Assembly: GCA_050084985.1 (NCBI GenBank)
Contig: JBITNC010000002.1
Coordinates: 35,464,001 to 35,528,000 of the forward strand
DNA: 64,000 nt
Source: Nageia nagi
Taxonomy: Eukaryota; Pinophyta
Direction: 5' to 3'
The notes below the pieces were generated by a model that was not told where the DNA came from, made no database searches, and saw only the letters and a list, made by a program, of their open reading frames with translations. The first letter of the stretch is position 1. Every line of letters begins with the position of its first letter. This document shows positions 22,894 to 34,709 of the stretch, piece after piece. The position numbers and the translations under genes were made by a program.

Positions 22894-24480
22894 ATGGCTC
22901 AACCAATAATTTTTTTTGCTTAAAATAATGGCCACCCTTTGGTCATTGCTGCTAACTCTCCTACTATACCTCAAGCAGCATTCAAAGTTTTGCCTAAGTA
23001 TGATGGGTCTAGTAAAACATCATATGAACATTGTCAATATGTATCTTTATTGGCTTCAAGCTTTGATATCACTGATGAAACTTTGATGACTAGGTTATTA
23101 TCACACTCTTTTGAAGCAAAATAGTTGAATGATTTAGAAATCTCACACCTCAATCTATAAATTCATGGGAAGAGTTATGTCAAGATTTAATAAAAAGATT
23201 TGATGCATATGGTGATGATAGTACATTCCTTAGTCTTATAACATGTATCAAAAAACATCCTCATGAGTCCATTAATGATTTCAATATTAGATTTGATAGA
23301 ACATGGAAGTCTATTCCAGTTAGGATTAGACCAATAAGTGCACAAGATCTGGTATATTATAGGAAGGCCTTTCTCCTAGACCTTAATATGCTCATTGTTA
23401 TGTTAGGAGATACCTTCCCAAATGTTTACCAGATAGCAAAAACTTTTGAGCATACCTTGGTATCCTCTAGAAAGATGCAACCTAGAGCTATTATGCCATT
23501 CTTTTTTGATTTACCTCCTAAATAAATCCCTCAAATTACTCATCCTAGACTTTTAGGCTTACCACCTCCTCCTAATCCTATTATCCAAAAATCAAATACT
23601 AGCATTACCTACTTTTACATCCACTAGTGCTAATACTAATTCCAAATCTCAAGAAGAGGAAAGGATAAGGCAATTGGATATAACAATCAAAAACCTTACT
23701 AATAAGTTCACTATATAAGAAAGGTAGAATCAAATTTTTAATTACAAAAGATATAATAATTAGTATCAACCTAGATTCTAGCCCAAAATGAATCAGCCAG
23801 AATAATCAACTACCCAAAAAATAATTAAAAATACTATTATGATGAGTTCTACATAAAGTGTTGCTCTAGGTATTATAGAATGGTGTTCCCCATGTTAAGC
23901 TCCTCATTTTTTAGACTCATGTGCAATTTATAAACATTAATATTTGGGATTACATTTAGATCAAATGGTGGAACCTACATCAGATCTTGTTGCTGATCTC
24001 ACTATGGTAAATTTTTAGCTTTCAGGATATGCTAGAGAACAAGTGAACTGTGTTCAAACTAGAGCTTCTTCTTCAATGGCTTCATAACAACCCCTAGTTA
24101 CTCAATAAAATCAACCATCTATTCCAGTATTACCTGAACATAACAAAGCTAAATCTCCCTTAGCCCAACCTCAGAATCAACAATATTTATTCTTGGCACA
24201 TCTAGGCAATGTTTCTCAAAATTTGGGTACTAATGTTCCTACTCAAACAAATTTCACTATAGTCAGAAAAGAAGTCCCAGATAAGGAGAGACCTAATACT
24301 TTGAGGTATCATTTTATTACAAATTATCTTAAAGAAAAGGCCACTCAATAATTTAGAACACATAAACAAGCAGAATCAGGTAAGTTTGTCCCATATACTC
24401 CATATAATATTATGGAAGAACTGAAGAAAACTCCTTTTAAGATGACTATGTTTGATGCATTAAAGATACCACATTAATTA
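22894..24480 (+). pseudogene. G1 gag relic
   Basis: The first plausible ATG is at 22894 (MAQPII), followed by a stop, then the frame FKVLPKYDGSSKTSYEHCQYV (the 22939-23124 open piece). After a frame change, a retrotransposon-gag-type core is visible (about 23165-23520: WEELCQDLIKRFD, HESINDFNIRFDRTW, VYQIAKTFEHTLV). Near 23888-23925 a decayed zinc knuckle reads CSPC-stop-APHFLDSC. Gln-rich linkers follow (about 24060-24260). Gag would form the particle and bind element RNA. At least a dozen stops and one or more shifts make it non-functional. Confidence 0.8.
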
Positions 24481-24619
24481 TATTTTTTGCAAGAAATTAA
24501 GAAATAGTAAGAAGAGAGTAAATGAAAGAAATGTTATCCTTGCAATATCTGATGATGTTCCTCTAGCTTTCATAGGTGTAAGAAGACCCCCACCATTCTA
24601 TCTATCCCTAAGAATATAA

Positions 24620-25200
24620 GGTTGGGTAGCAAAAAACTATATGATAGATACAAGAGTTGTAATAATTATGATTCCCAAAGTTGTTGCAAATGAAATGAAG
24701 TTGTATATTACAAGATTTATTGATAGTGTCATACAATTAGATTCTTCCTTTGTAGATGTTGTTGGTAGTGTTAAAGAGGTTCCAATAACTTTAAATGCAT
24801 TCCTTCACATTTATGTTATTCAATATATCATTGTGGTTGATCTTCCACATCTGTTTGGAATATGTCTATCCAAAGAATTCACTACTAAATTGGGAGGGTA
24901 CTTATCTTTATATTATAATCATATTTAACTTCTTTTCCAAGATAAACAAGTAAAAATTCTAAATAAGGGCACCAGAAGTGCTCATCTAAAGAAGATCATA
25001 GAATAAAACTATTTGAATGGCCCTCAACCTATGGAAGTATTTGAAAGGGATCTACTTAAAGAATCACTCCTAACAACTAAAATTCTTTTAGCAAATGATT
25101 TAAATTATCAGGTCATAGATGTTGGCATGGGTAATTATTATTTATATGAAAACGTGAAACCAATCTTGATTTTAGTTAAAAGAAAACATGAAATATGGAT
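24620..25200 (+). pseudogene. G1 aspartic protease relic
   Basis: The open piece 24641-24928 starts MIDTRVVIIMIPKVVANEMK, the active-site region of a retroviral-type aspartic protease with DTR in place of the catalytic DTG. The downstream PHLFGICLSKEF is the matching second half of the fold (usually …ILLGRDWL or similar). A linker with LLTTKILLANDLNYQ follows (25013-25207). It lies between gag and the RNase H-like domain. The Gly-to-Arg change should inactivate it. Confidence 0.7.
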
Positions 25201-25640
25201 AATGTAGTTTGATGTATTCAGATGTAAGCATGGATGTGGAGCTAGAGTTGTATTCAAATCTCCCAAAGGACATATGAAAATATTTTCCTTTAGATTCACA
25301 TGGATTTGTACAAATAATGCTCTTGAATATGAAACCCTTTATTTAAGCTTATTTAAAGCAATTAGTATAGGCATCAGATGCCTAATTATCCATGGTGATT
25401 CAAAATTGATCATAAAGTATGTCAAAAACTATATTAATGCAAAATATCACTACCTAAATACCTACAAAAATAGAGTTTGGAATTTATTGAAGTCATTCTT
25501 GATTATCAATTTTATATCTATTCCTAGAAGGTCCAACTAAATAGCTAATGCACTTGTTGAAAAAGAGCCACGTTATAATGCTGCTTATTATAAAAGAGGA
25601 GCTCTTAGAGCCAAAGTTTAATGTGGGCCTTTAGTACCTA
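25201..25640 (+). pseudogene. G1 RNase H-like domain upstream of RT
   Basis: The reading FDVFRCKHGCGARVVFKSPKG, then CTNNALEYETLYLSLFKA, then LIIHGDSKLIIKYV and ISIPRRSN-stop-IANALVEKE has the spacing of an RNase HI fold. First-strand Asp region (usually FDGA/FDGS, here FDVF), Glu in NNxxEYE, Asp in GDSK, and a terminal NxxADxLA-like motif are all in order. The open piece covering most of it is 25274-25540. It is separate from the second RNase H that follows RT (about 26850-27290), so G1 carries two. In canonical Ty3/gypsy there is one RNase H after RT, and in Tat-type elements the additional one also lies after RT. Confidence 0.75.
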
Positions 25641-25849
25641 ATGCTATAAACTTTTGGCAAGTATTTGATTTTGATGAGCATATTATGAACTTCCTCTTGG
25701 ATGAAGCAATAGCTCACACTTTTCGTATTCAAAAATTACCTGATTGTTTTAAAAAATCAAATGTTATCTAACTTAGAAATAATATTATACCAAAAGGATT
25801 ACTCTCTTTTGAGAGACTATTTGATTCAAAAGATGTCCAAAAAGCTAAA

Positions 25850-28620
25850 TCTTTGGCCATCCAAAAGGAGAGTTATGTTGAGCTCAAAATAGAACCCAAA
25901 AAGTATATAAAGGTAGGCTTAGAATGTTTTGATGAAAAAAAATCTATTATGTCTAAAATTTATTATGAGTTCTCGAAAGTAATTGCTTGGAATTATGATG
26001 ATCTCAAGATATATGATAAAAGTGTCATCCAGCACACAATTGAGCTTGAACCAGATGCTAAACCATATAGGCAAAAATAAAGGCTAGTTAACCCAAAAAT
26101 AGAAAAAGCTATGAAATAAGAATTGATTAAGTTGCTTGATTTAAAAATTATTTATCCTATCAAGCATTCTTCTTGGGTTGCAAATCTGATTCCTATTAGA
26201 AAGAAAAGTGGAGAAATCAGACTTTATGTTGATTTACGAAATTTGAATCACATGTCTCTCAAAGATAATTATCCTCTCCCACCTATGGAATAGATCTTGC
26301 ATATAGTGACTGGAGCTTACTATTTTTCAATGATTAATGGATACTCAAGATTTAACCAGATTTGGATGAAAGATGAAGATCAATACGAAATTTGTATTCA
26401 CTACCAAATGGGGGACATTTACCTTTCAAAGAATGCCTTTTGATCTTTCTAATGCTAGAGCTACTTTTCAAAGAGCTATGGATAATGCATTTGTTGAACT
26501 AATAAATAAGATTATCCTAGTCTATCTAGATGATATTACTATATTTCCTAAAAATAGAAAGGATCATGTGGAACATCTCAAACAAGTTTTCTAAAAATGC
26601 ATAAAATTTGGCATTTCAATTAATCCAAAAAAATATATTTTTATGGTTAGCTAAGGAAAATTACTTGGCCACATTATTTCAAAGGAAGGATTAACAATTG
26701 ATCTAAATAGAGTGAAAGCTATTAAAGCTTTGCCACTCCCTTCCAACAAGAAATTAAAAAATTCATTAATGATTTTTTAGAAATTGTATCTCTAATCACT
26801 TCAATGTTAAAAAAAGATGGTATATTCTCTTGGTAAAGTGAAGAAAAACTAGCCTTTAAAGAAATTCAAAAGGCTCTAACAGAAACTCCTATGCTTAAAA
26901 ATCCATATATGTCAAAAGATTTCATCATGTATGCATATGGAGCGAAAAAAAGCATTGTTGCAATTCTAGCACAGAAAGATGATAACAAAGAAGAACATCT
27001 AATTGCCTTTCATAGCCAAACACTACATCAAAACTAGAAAAGGTACTCATTCATTGAAAAACAAGTGTCTTCCATAATAAAGGGACTTTAAAAATTCAAT
27101 CATTATGTCTCCTATAATAGAATCCTTATATTTACTATCCATCCAGATGTAAGAAATTATGTTATACAAGGGGACTTAGATGTAGGAAAGGTTAGTTGGA
27201 TTACTAAAATAATAGACTATGATATAGAAATTAATTCAACCAAGCTAATTAGAGGTAGGGCTTTGTATAAAAATATAGTTGAAGCTTCACGTGTGATTGC
27301 TATTATGAAAGATGAGCAGTAACTAAATGAATAAAGTGATTGGATTAAGCAAGTTATTTTTTACTTTCAAACTAATAAATATCTTAAATCTCTAAACAGA
27401 TTTTAGAGAAGGAGATTCAAGTTGCATGCCTTGAAGTTTGTGATGATAGATGATCATTTGTATAAAAAGAACTTTGACCAAACCCTATTAATATGTATGA
27501 CTCATGATGAATCCCAGAGAATATTGCATGAATTTCATTATGCATTCTCTAGTGGGCATTATAGTGGACCTACTACAATAGCAAAAGTTTTACAAGCTGG
27601 GTATTATTAGCCCACCATATTTCAAGATTCATTCAAGATTGCTCGAGAATATGATAAATGCAGTAGATTTATGGGAAAAAGAAGGCAAGTTACAATGCCT
27701 CTTAAACCTGTGATAGTTGAGGAACCCTTTCAACAATGGGGCATGTACTTAATTGGTGTTATAAACCTAAATTCCTCAGTAGGCCATAAGTTCATCTTGA
27801 CTGTAATAGACTATTTTACTAGATGGTTAGAAGCAATACCATGTAAGAATGCAGATCAAAAAGCAATGATAGAAATGATCAAAAGGATAATCACTCACTT
27901 GGGAATCCTATAAACTATTATATCAGATAATGGCCTCATATTTATTAGAGGTGACTTGTCAAACTTTATTGTTGAATATGGGATAAACTAGTTATTCTCT
28001 TCAGATTATTACCCATAAGGTAATGGGTTAGCTAAATTGACTAAAAAGAACTTAACCTAAATTATCAAAAGAATAGTTGAAGGGAATACTAGATAGTGGC
28101 ATACACAACTAGACTTTGCATTATGGGTAGATAGAATCAACATTAAATTAGCAATCAAAACATCCCCATATGCACTAGTATATGGTTAAAGACCCATGTT
28201 GCCAATACATATTGAGTTTTCAATATTAAAAACCCTATAATACATGGAGGACCATCACATCAAGCCACTATAATCAAGGTATAATTAGCTCTTGAAATTG
28301 GAAGAAGATCAAAATAAAGCATATGAGTCATTTCAGCATCGTCAATACATCGTTAAGAAATGGTTTGATAAGAAAAAGTTTTCTTAAGTGAAGTTTGAAC
28401 TAGGTGATATTGTCCTCAAGCGAGATGAAGAGAGCACAAAGTTTGAAAGACACTAAAAATTTGACTTTCTATGGAGTGGGCCTTATATCATCACTCAAAC
28501 CTTGCAAAGTAATGCATTTAGATTATAAGATATCATTGGGTCCCAAGAATTACCTATTTCTATTAAGGGGATCAATTTGAAGCATTACCAAGAATAGGGA
28601 GAAGAGTTGAAGCCAAACTT
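25850..28620 (+). pseudogene. G1 RT - RNase H - integrase relic (gypsy)
   Basis: RT starts after VIQHTIELEPDAKPYRQK (about 26030). It shows HSSWVANLIPIRKKSGEIRL, WGTFTFQRMPFDLSNARATF and an intact YLDD at 26523-26534, then KLLGHIISKEG. RNase H follows at about 26850-27290 (MYAYGAKKSIVAILAQKD…LIAFHSQTL). The integrase zinc region lies near 27421-27660 (HDESQRILHEFH…AREYDKCSRF). The integrase core starts WGMYLIGVIN, where a catalytic Asp is expected in place of Tyr. ISDNG keeps the second Asp, and GNGLAKLTKK has Lys for the catalytic Glu. The C-terminal part (LGDIVLKRDEE…FLWSGPYIITQ) is a typical gypsy integrase tail ending near 28600. RT before INT is diagnostic of Ty3/gypsy. Many stops. Confidence 0.9.
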
Positions 28621-28837
28621 TGAAATAATACTGGACTACTCCCTTAATTTTATTCTTCAAGCATTTAGTATTCTAGCTTATTAGACTTTCCATGTGAAGA
28701 AGTAGATTGATTTAAAAAGAGAGAAAAATGATTTCTATAGTAATGAAAATAAAATGATAAATTGGATTCATGAAAGATATCATGGAAATAAAATCACATA
28801 GCTCTAGCCAAGCTATGACATTGCTTTATTTGGAAAC

Positions 28838-29338
28838 TATTGGAATGTATCATGCATTATTATAAAGGTTATGTAATAATCTTCTATATAAGTTCACTAA
28901 TACTTAAACATGTCATTTGATACCTTAAATATTTAAGTGAATATGATAATGTAACTTGTCCTACACTCCGTGTCATTAGCATGCCCCTTGGGTAAAAGGA
29001 TGTGCATGTCATGCTTTTGTACATTGGATAAAAGGGTGATCCAAAGAGGGATTTTGGCTTATAAATAGAAGGCTTCCTCTTTATGAATACACACCAATTG
29101 TGGAGTAAAATTATGCTATAGGATAGTGCTTAGGAGTTGAGATTAGGAGGATTGTAAGAGAGTTGTATTTGTGATTGAAGTAAAGATTTAGTTAGTGGAT
29201 GTACTCTTAGTTGAAGGAACCACTTACATATTGTGTTATCTTTGTGAGATTGCTTTATGAGTTTGTTAGATATGTATTATGATCTTTCATATGATCTTGA
29301 AAGTTTAGAGTTGTTCATGTTATAATTCAATTCTCTCA
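28838..29338 (+). repeat. Solo LTR of family A inside G1
   Basis: 501 bases matching the A-family LTR from tattggaatgtatcatgcat (TG start mutated to TA) to caattctctca. TATA-box candidate TATAAATA at 29060-29067. No PBS or internal A-family sequence adjoins it, so it is a solo LTR. Flanks gaaac (left) and aaaat (right) do not form a convincing target duplication. Confidence 0.88.
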
Positions 29339-29344
29339 AAAATA

Positions 29345-32300
29345 AGAGGGATAGAGAGGTGTTACAGACACTGGTGATCATCCTAGGGAAGAAAATCCAA
29401 ATAGAAGTAGATGAAGCCATGGTGCATATGGATTATAATATCACAGAGGCACATGTCTGTTATGACTACCAGCTTTCATTTATAATGAGATAAAGAGATG
29501 TCTTTTCAAAATTGAAAAGTCAAATTTTAGACACTTTTTGTATCTCTAGTGGCTCTTAGTCTATCAAAATCTTGACAAACTTATGGAGATAGGGTTGCCA
29601 ATTGAGCCAGCGAATCCAAGTACTAGATTAGTACCAATTAATTTAAGGGTGCTAGTCCTAAGCAAGTTTCCTAGATCATATTACGAGTCCATGGAAAAAA
29701 TCTATGCAAAAATAGTGCAAATGTTAATAGTAAGACTCCCTAGAAAACTACGTAAGAGCGCTATGCAAGAGCTACAAGGAGGAAATAAAATCGATGATTG
29801 GTACTTTCTCAAAAATTGCATCATGATTATGAGGTATGGGTATTTTGAAAAGCCTTTTTTCTTGCCTAAGTATGTAACCCCTCAGCCATATTCCATAGAG
29901 ATGGGCAAGAAAATATGTACCATTGAGACCAAGTATGGGTTCAGGGGTAGTTTCAAATCTATTATAGATATACTAGCTTTTATTAAAAAATTCACTCTTT
30001 TAGAAGTAGGTTGTAAAGATAGTATGTCATATTTTATTGTACAAAATTTTAAACTAGATATGGTAGAAGCCCCATGGATGTATGATCCTTCAAGGGAGAT
30101 GATAAGAATAATAAGGTCAAGCAAGAAGCACCTAGCCTTTTCCCATGAGTATAGACCTCATGTGGAATATTTTGTAAATAAAACTAAGCAAGATGTAGAG
30201 ATGTACCCTAAATGAGAGTTTACACTCCTAAACAAGGCCTAGATGACCCTTTAAGGGATAAAGAAATACAAGAATTGGGATAATAAGTGGCAAGACTTTA
30301 CCCTCGACCTAGATGTCTCCCCTAGCTAATAGATTTCGATTAGGGACCCAATAAAATTCATTATTTCATAAAATTTAGATTTGAACATACAACAAAGATT
30401 CATCATGTTGAAAATGAATTATTTGAAAATTTAAATATGATAAATTTTAGAAGGCAGAATATTCTAAAGATCCTTTACTAGAATTTGGCTGGCCTCTTCC
30501 TCCTAAATTTCAAGGGAAATTAGTTATAAAAATGAAACAAATAGAGGTTGGACAAGCATCCAACTTGCAAAAGCTTGCAAAAAAGGGAGAATAAAATCCC
30601 TCAGATGTTGCTACTACTTCTCAGGAGTCTTCTCCAAAGAAGAGAAGGAAATTTCAAACTTTAGCTCAAATAGAACAAACCCCAGAGGAGGAAAAATCGT
30701 TAAACAAACCCCACACCACATAGTCTAAGCCATAGAGAACTGTACTTGCACCTTCAAAATCATAGAAAAAACATTAAGGGATGTGGTAAAAGAGGTAAAA
30801 ATATTTCATATAGAAGAACTGCAAGAGCCTCAAAGTACAGATACTGGTGCTCAAGAACAACTCCCAAAAAAAGGAGAAATTCTAAAAAATAAAGAAGCCT
30901 TGGAAAAAGAACACATGCAAATTCAACAAGATAGGGGAAATATACTTAGAGTGGGTCAATATATAGTAGCTATGCTTGAAGGCAAGTCGAGTGATTATGG
31001 TGATGATGATGATGAACCCGAAAGGAAAAAAGACTTAGACCTAATGGATAAAGATGATGATGAAGATAAGGTCATGGAAGAAGTAGAAAAAGAAATAGAA
31101 ATTCAACATGCTACACCTCCAAAAGACTCAAGACATGTTCAATAGTTCACAATGATCACTTTAGGTGTAAATACTCCTCCCCATGCTTTAATTCTTACAA
31201 CCTTGCAAGAGGAGATTAAATCATTTTTTTACACAAATTGTAGAACCCATTAATTGGGAAACTTTTATCAATAAACCTTTTATGTTTTCTGAGCAATAGT
31301 TAAGAATTTTGAGTAAATTAATAGAAATGGGAGATATGAGGATAGTACATATGTCTTTCAAATAAGGATAATTGGATACTGCTCCCATAGCTATAATTGA
31401 TGTAAATATGCAAAGTGCTCCAACAATTGACTACTTGAGGTTACTTGTAAATACTTCAATGGCAACCTGTAAAAGTCTTTAACCAATGGAGACTAAGATA
31501 GATAAATTGAATAAAAAAATTGATCATAAGAAAGATTACTCCCTTAAAGATAAAATAATGGTCGATTTATAGAACAAAAATAAAGACCTGCTTACAAATC
31601 TTGATAAGCAAAGGTCAAAGTTTGACAAGAGCTTGATAGAAATAAAGGCTAAGTTAAATAATGTAAAAAAACCTATAGAATATATTAAAGCTCAAGATGC
31701 AATTATAGATAGCCAAAAAGTATGGCAATTTGATGCTGAGTTGCAAACTATCATAGCAGCTAACAAAGTATTATCTGATGATAATTCAAAACTATTGCTA
31801 CTAATAAAAGGCTTCCAAAAATCCTTGGTGGCGCAAATCAAAAATAGGATGGTAACCTTATCACATTTACATTTGCTAAAAGAATAGACATTGGAAGCCA
31901 TAAAGCAGTTCAACATGTAGACCACTCTCCATCGATTGTCTCTAGATATATCAAGATCAATTATTGAGAAAATGTAGAGATGGCTAAGAGTCTTAACTAA
32001 GAAAGACATAGCTGCCATTACTCCTAGGCCAAGATAGTCATATTTAGGAGGATTTAGGATATAGGTGAACTCTAAGATTTGATGTTCAATATGGACATTA
32101 GTAAACACCAGCTTACAACAAAGCTAGGATTTATTGACAAATTCTTTAATTCTTTGATCGAAATGAAAGCTCCCAAATTATGGGAAGAATAGAATGTTCA
32201 TGGTGGTGCTTCCAGTTGGGTAGCTAATACCATTTAGTTTCTTGATTCATCTTTTTCTAAGAAGCAAATTTCAGATTTTACAATAAATAAATGACCTTAC

Positions 32301-32483
32301 TCAAGAAGTAATTACAAGGTTCCTACATGCTGGGAGGCTAGAGAATATTCTAATGAGTTTCATAGCAGATATTGTAAAGATTCAAGCATCCCTTGTTCTA
32401 TCATAAGTTGACTATTAAGACCTTAGAGATTTGAATAAAAATATGCACCCCTTCCTCTCAGTAGAGTTGATTCTAGCACCTGA
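29345..32483 (+). pseudogene. G1 extra coding region downstream of integrase
   Basis: About 3.1 kb after integrase and before the 3' LTR behaves like a decayed ORF of ~1000 codons. The best open piece is 29583-30215 (210 codons), with PANPSTRLVPINLRVLVLSKF, GKKICTIETKYGFRGSFKSI and PWMYDPSREMIRII. Further on are a basic SPKKRRKF motif (about 30630) resembling an NLS, a strongly acidic stretch (GDDDDEPERKKDLD, open piece 30783-31145), and Lys/Glu/Leu-rich, coiled-coil-like text (about 31500-31890, IEIKAKLNNVKKPIEYIKAQ). The tail runs into A2. I recognise no enzyme domain and see no signal peptide or membrane segment, so it does not look like an env-type protein. It is possibly a structural or nuclear accessory protein of the element. 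Function unknown. Confidence 0.6.
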
Positions 32484-32985
32484 TGTTGGAATGTATAATG
32501 CATTACTGTAAAGGTTTATATTAAATCTTTTATGTAAATTCACTAATACTTAAGGGTATCATTTGATACCTTAAGTATTTAAGTGAATATGATAATGTAA
32601 CTTGTTCTACACTCCATGTCATGAGCATGCCCCTTGGGTAAAAGGATGTGCATGTCATGCTTTTGTACTTTGGATAAAAGGGTGATCTAAAGAGGGATTT
32701 TGGCCTATAAATAGAAGGCTCCCTCTTTGTGATCACACATCAATTGTGGAGTAAAGTTATACTATAGGATAGCAATGTAGGAGTTGAGATTAGGAGAATT
32801 GTAAGAGTTGTATTTGTGATTGAAATAAGATCTAGTTAGTGGATGTACTCTTAGTTGGAGGAACCACTTTACATCTTGAGTTACTTTATGAGATTATGTT
32901 ATTTGTGAGATTGTTAGATGTGTATTATGAACTTTCAAGAGATCTTGGTTGTTTAAAAATTATCTTGTTAGTGTTAATTCCTTCA
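32484..32985 (+). repeat. A2 5' LTR
   Basis: 502 bases, tgttggaatgtataatgcat to gttaattccttca. TATA-box candidate TATAAATA at 32706-32713. Matches 40766-41270. Confidence 0.93.
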
Positions 32986-32988
32986 ATT

Positions 32989-33000
32989 TGGTATCAAAGC
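32989..33000 (+). other. A2 primer-binding site (tRNA-iMet)
   Basis: TGGTATCAAAGC three bases after the LTR, matching the initiator tRNA-Met PBS TGGTATCAGAGC at 11 of 12 positions. Confidence 0.85.
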
Positions 33001-33660
33001 ACCATCAAGGTTCTTCTCTACATCTTTGGTGTTGAGGCTCTTCATCTTCAACTTAGAGGTCCTCATTCTTTATATTTTACTCAATTGTGAGATAAAAGTT
33101 ATTCAAGGTATAATCTTACTTCACTTTATCTTGGATTACTAACATATTTTGTGTTATGTTAATCCTTATTTATGACAAAATTGTTCAAAATAATTTTTTT
33201 TGCATATTGTTATATATACCAACCTATTTTATTGTTAGTTTGAATTCTTAAAATTACCTATTATAGTGTTATAATTTTGCATACACTTAAATTTTGTGAA
33301 GGTTTTAATATATCAAAGTTTGAGTAAAAAAAATTATTATTATTATTTTCCTTCAAATTTACTTGCAAAATTTCAATTAAAAAGGAGTTTATATATTACT
33401 GGTCTATTAAAAAAAACAAGGGAAAAGTTAGTATACAATAGTACAATTTGTTTCAAAAAAAAATTTACTAACTCAAAATAAAAAGGGAGATATTATTCTT
33501 TCAAATGCCTTTTTTTTGGTAAGATTATTTGGAATTTATTGTACATTTTTTTTTTTTGCAATACATTAAAAGGGGGGGTTTAAACTATTAAAATTAAAGT
33601 TTGTTTGAATGAAAAAGTAATTTGAGGGGCTGCTTCTATTTGAGCACATGGATCCAAAAT

Positions 33661-33903
33661 ATCTCCTCTCAGCCACACCATGGCCAAATGGCATGTGATT
33701 TCTCCTCAATCTTTTTTGATAATGAATTTACCTTTTCTCAGCTGCACCATGGCCAAATGGTGTGTGATGTCTCCTCAACCTTTTTGACAATAAATTTACC
33801 TCCTCTTAGTTGCACCATGGCGAAATGGTGTGTGATGTCTACTCAACCTTTTTTGTTTGCAAATTTACCTCCTCTCAGCCACACCATGGCCAAATGGCAT
33901 CTA
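33661..33903 (+). repeat. ~69-bp minisatellite in A2 leader, 4 units
   Basis: The core caccatggccaaatgg (third copy caccatggcgaaatgg) begins at 33676, 33745, 33813 and 33882, preceded each time by cctct(c/t)ag(c/t). Spacings are 69, 68 and 69 bases. The 68-base step shifts frame, so the open frame across it (33622-33912) encodes different text in successive units and is not a conserved protein. Confidence 0.9.
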
Positions 33904-34709
33904 TTGAAATGACACTGTGACCTCTTCACTCAATTTTTTTTCCCAATCATTTCATCTGCTGCCCTTTAGACCCCTTCACAACCATTACAAGGCCCCTGTG
34001 TCTATTGCAACTTCTATTAACTATGCATGACTAAAAAAATCTCCCACCATAAATAGCATGCATAAGCAAATAAATAATAGCTTCTCTTGATCACTCCTCT
34101 CCTTAACCTTCATGTAGTTATCCTTGGTGCACTACCAGACCTCATCCCTCAACTCGTAGCATCCAAAACACCTTGAACTCATCGCCTCACCTCTGCCTCA
34201 TCATGGCCTCATACTCCATTGGAACCTCGCTAGATGCCCTCACCATGAGTCCTTTTTCATGCCAAGACTAGGTCCTCCCTCTGCTTGATCCCTCCTCCTT
34301 GTGGTTATTGAGAGCACTCTTACTCAAGATTCACCTATATTTTTTTCTTTCTTTCTCAACCATTTTTTTTGCACTCATTACTTTAGTAGATAAACCATTA
34401 AATGCCTTATCCTTTTGTGTAAGAAATAGATAAATTATTCACCTAGTTTCTCCATTTATGGGTGTCCTCCATATTTAATTCTCTCTGACTTGAGGTAGAG
34501 TAAGAATCAAAAGTAAATGATGGCTTAGTAATTTTTGTTTCCTTGTTTACTTGGAGAAAATCATGAAGGTTACTTTTTTTAGGGTGGACTTCTTGTTAAA
34601 TGCACCTAAATGTCTTACAAGTAACCTTTTTAATCTTGCTAAAGAAAACCATTATTTTGGATTATACTTTTAAGTAAAAAAGGGGGGATTTATATGAATT
34701 TTTTACTTA

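Noticed and set aside
29345-32483. G1 extra region as a retroviral env-like gene
   Set aside because: It is in the right place, but I saw no signal peptide, membrane-spanning segment or fusion-type motif. The visible features are basic, acidic and coiled-coil-like.
32484-32985. Possibility that LTRs at 28838-29338 and 32484-32985 bound one small element containing the 3' extra region of G1
   Set aside because: No PBS follows the first LTR, no matching target duplication exists around the pair, and A2 has its own 3' LTR with a near-perfect duplication.
33622-33912. 96-codon open frame with repeated HHGQM-like text
   Set aside because: It lies on the 69/68-bp minisatellite of the A2 leader. 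One unit has a frame-shifting length, so successive units encode different text, and A1 has no counterpart.
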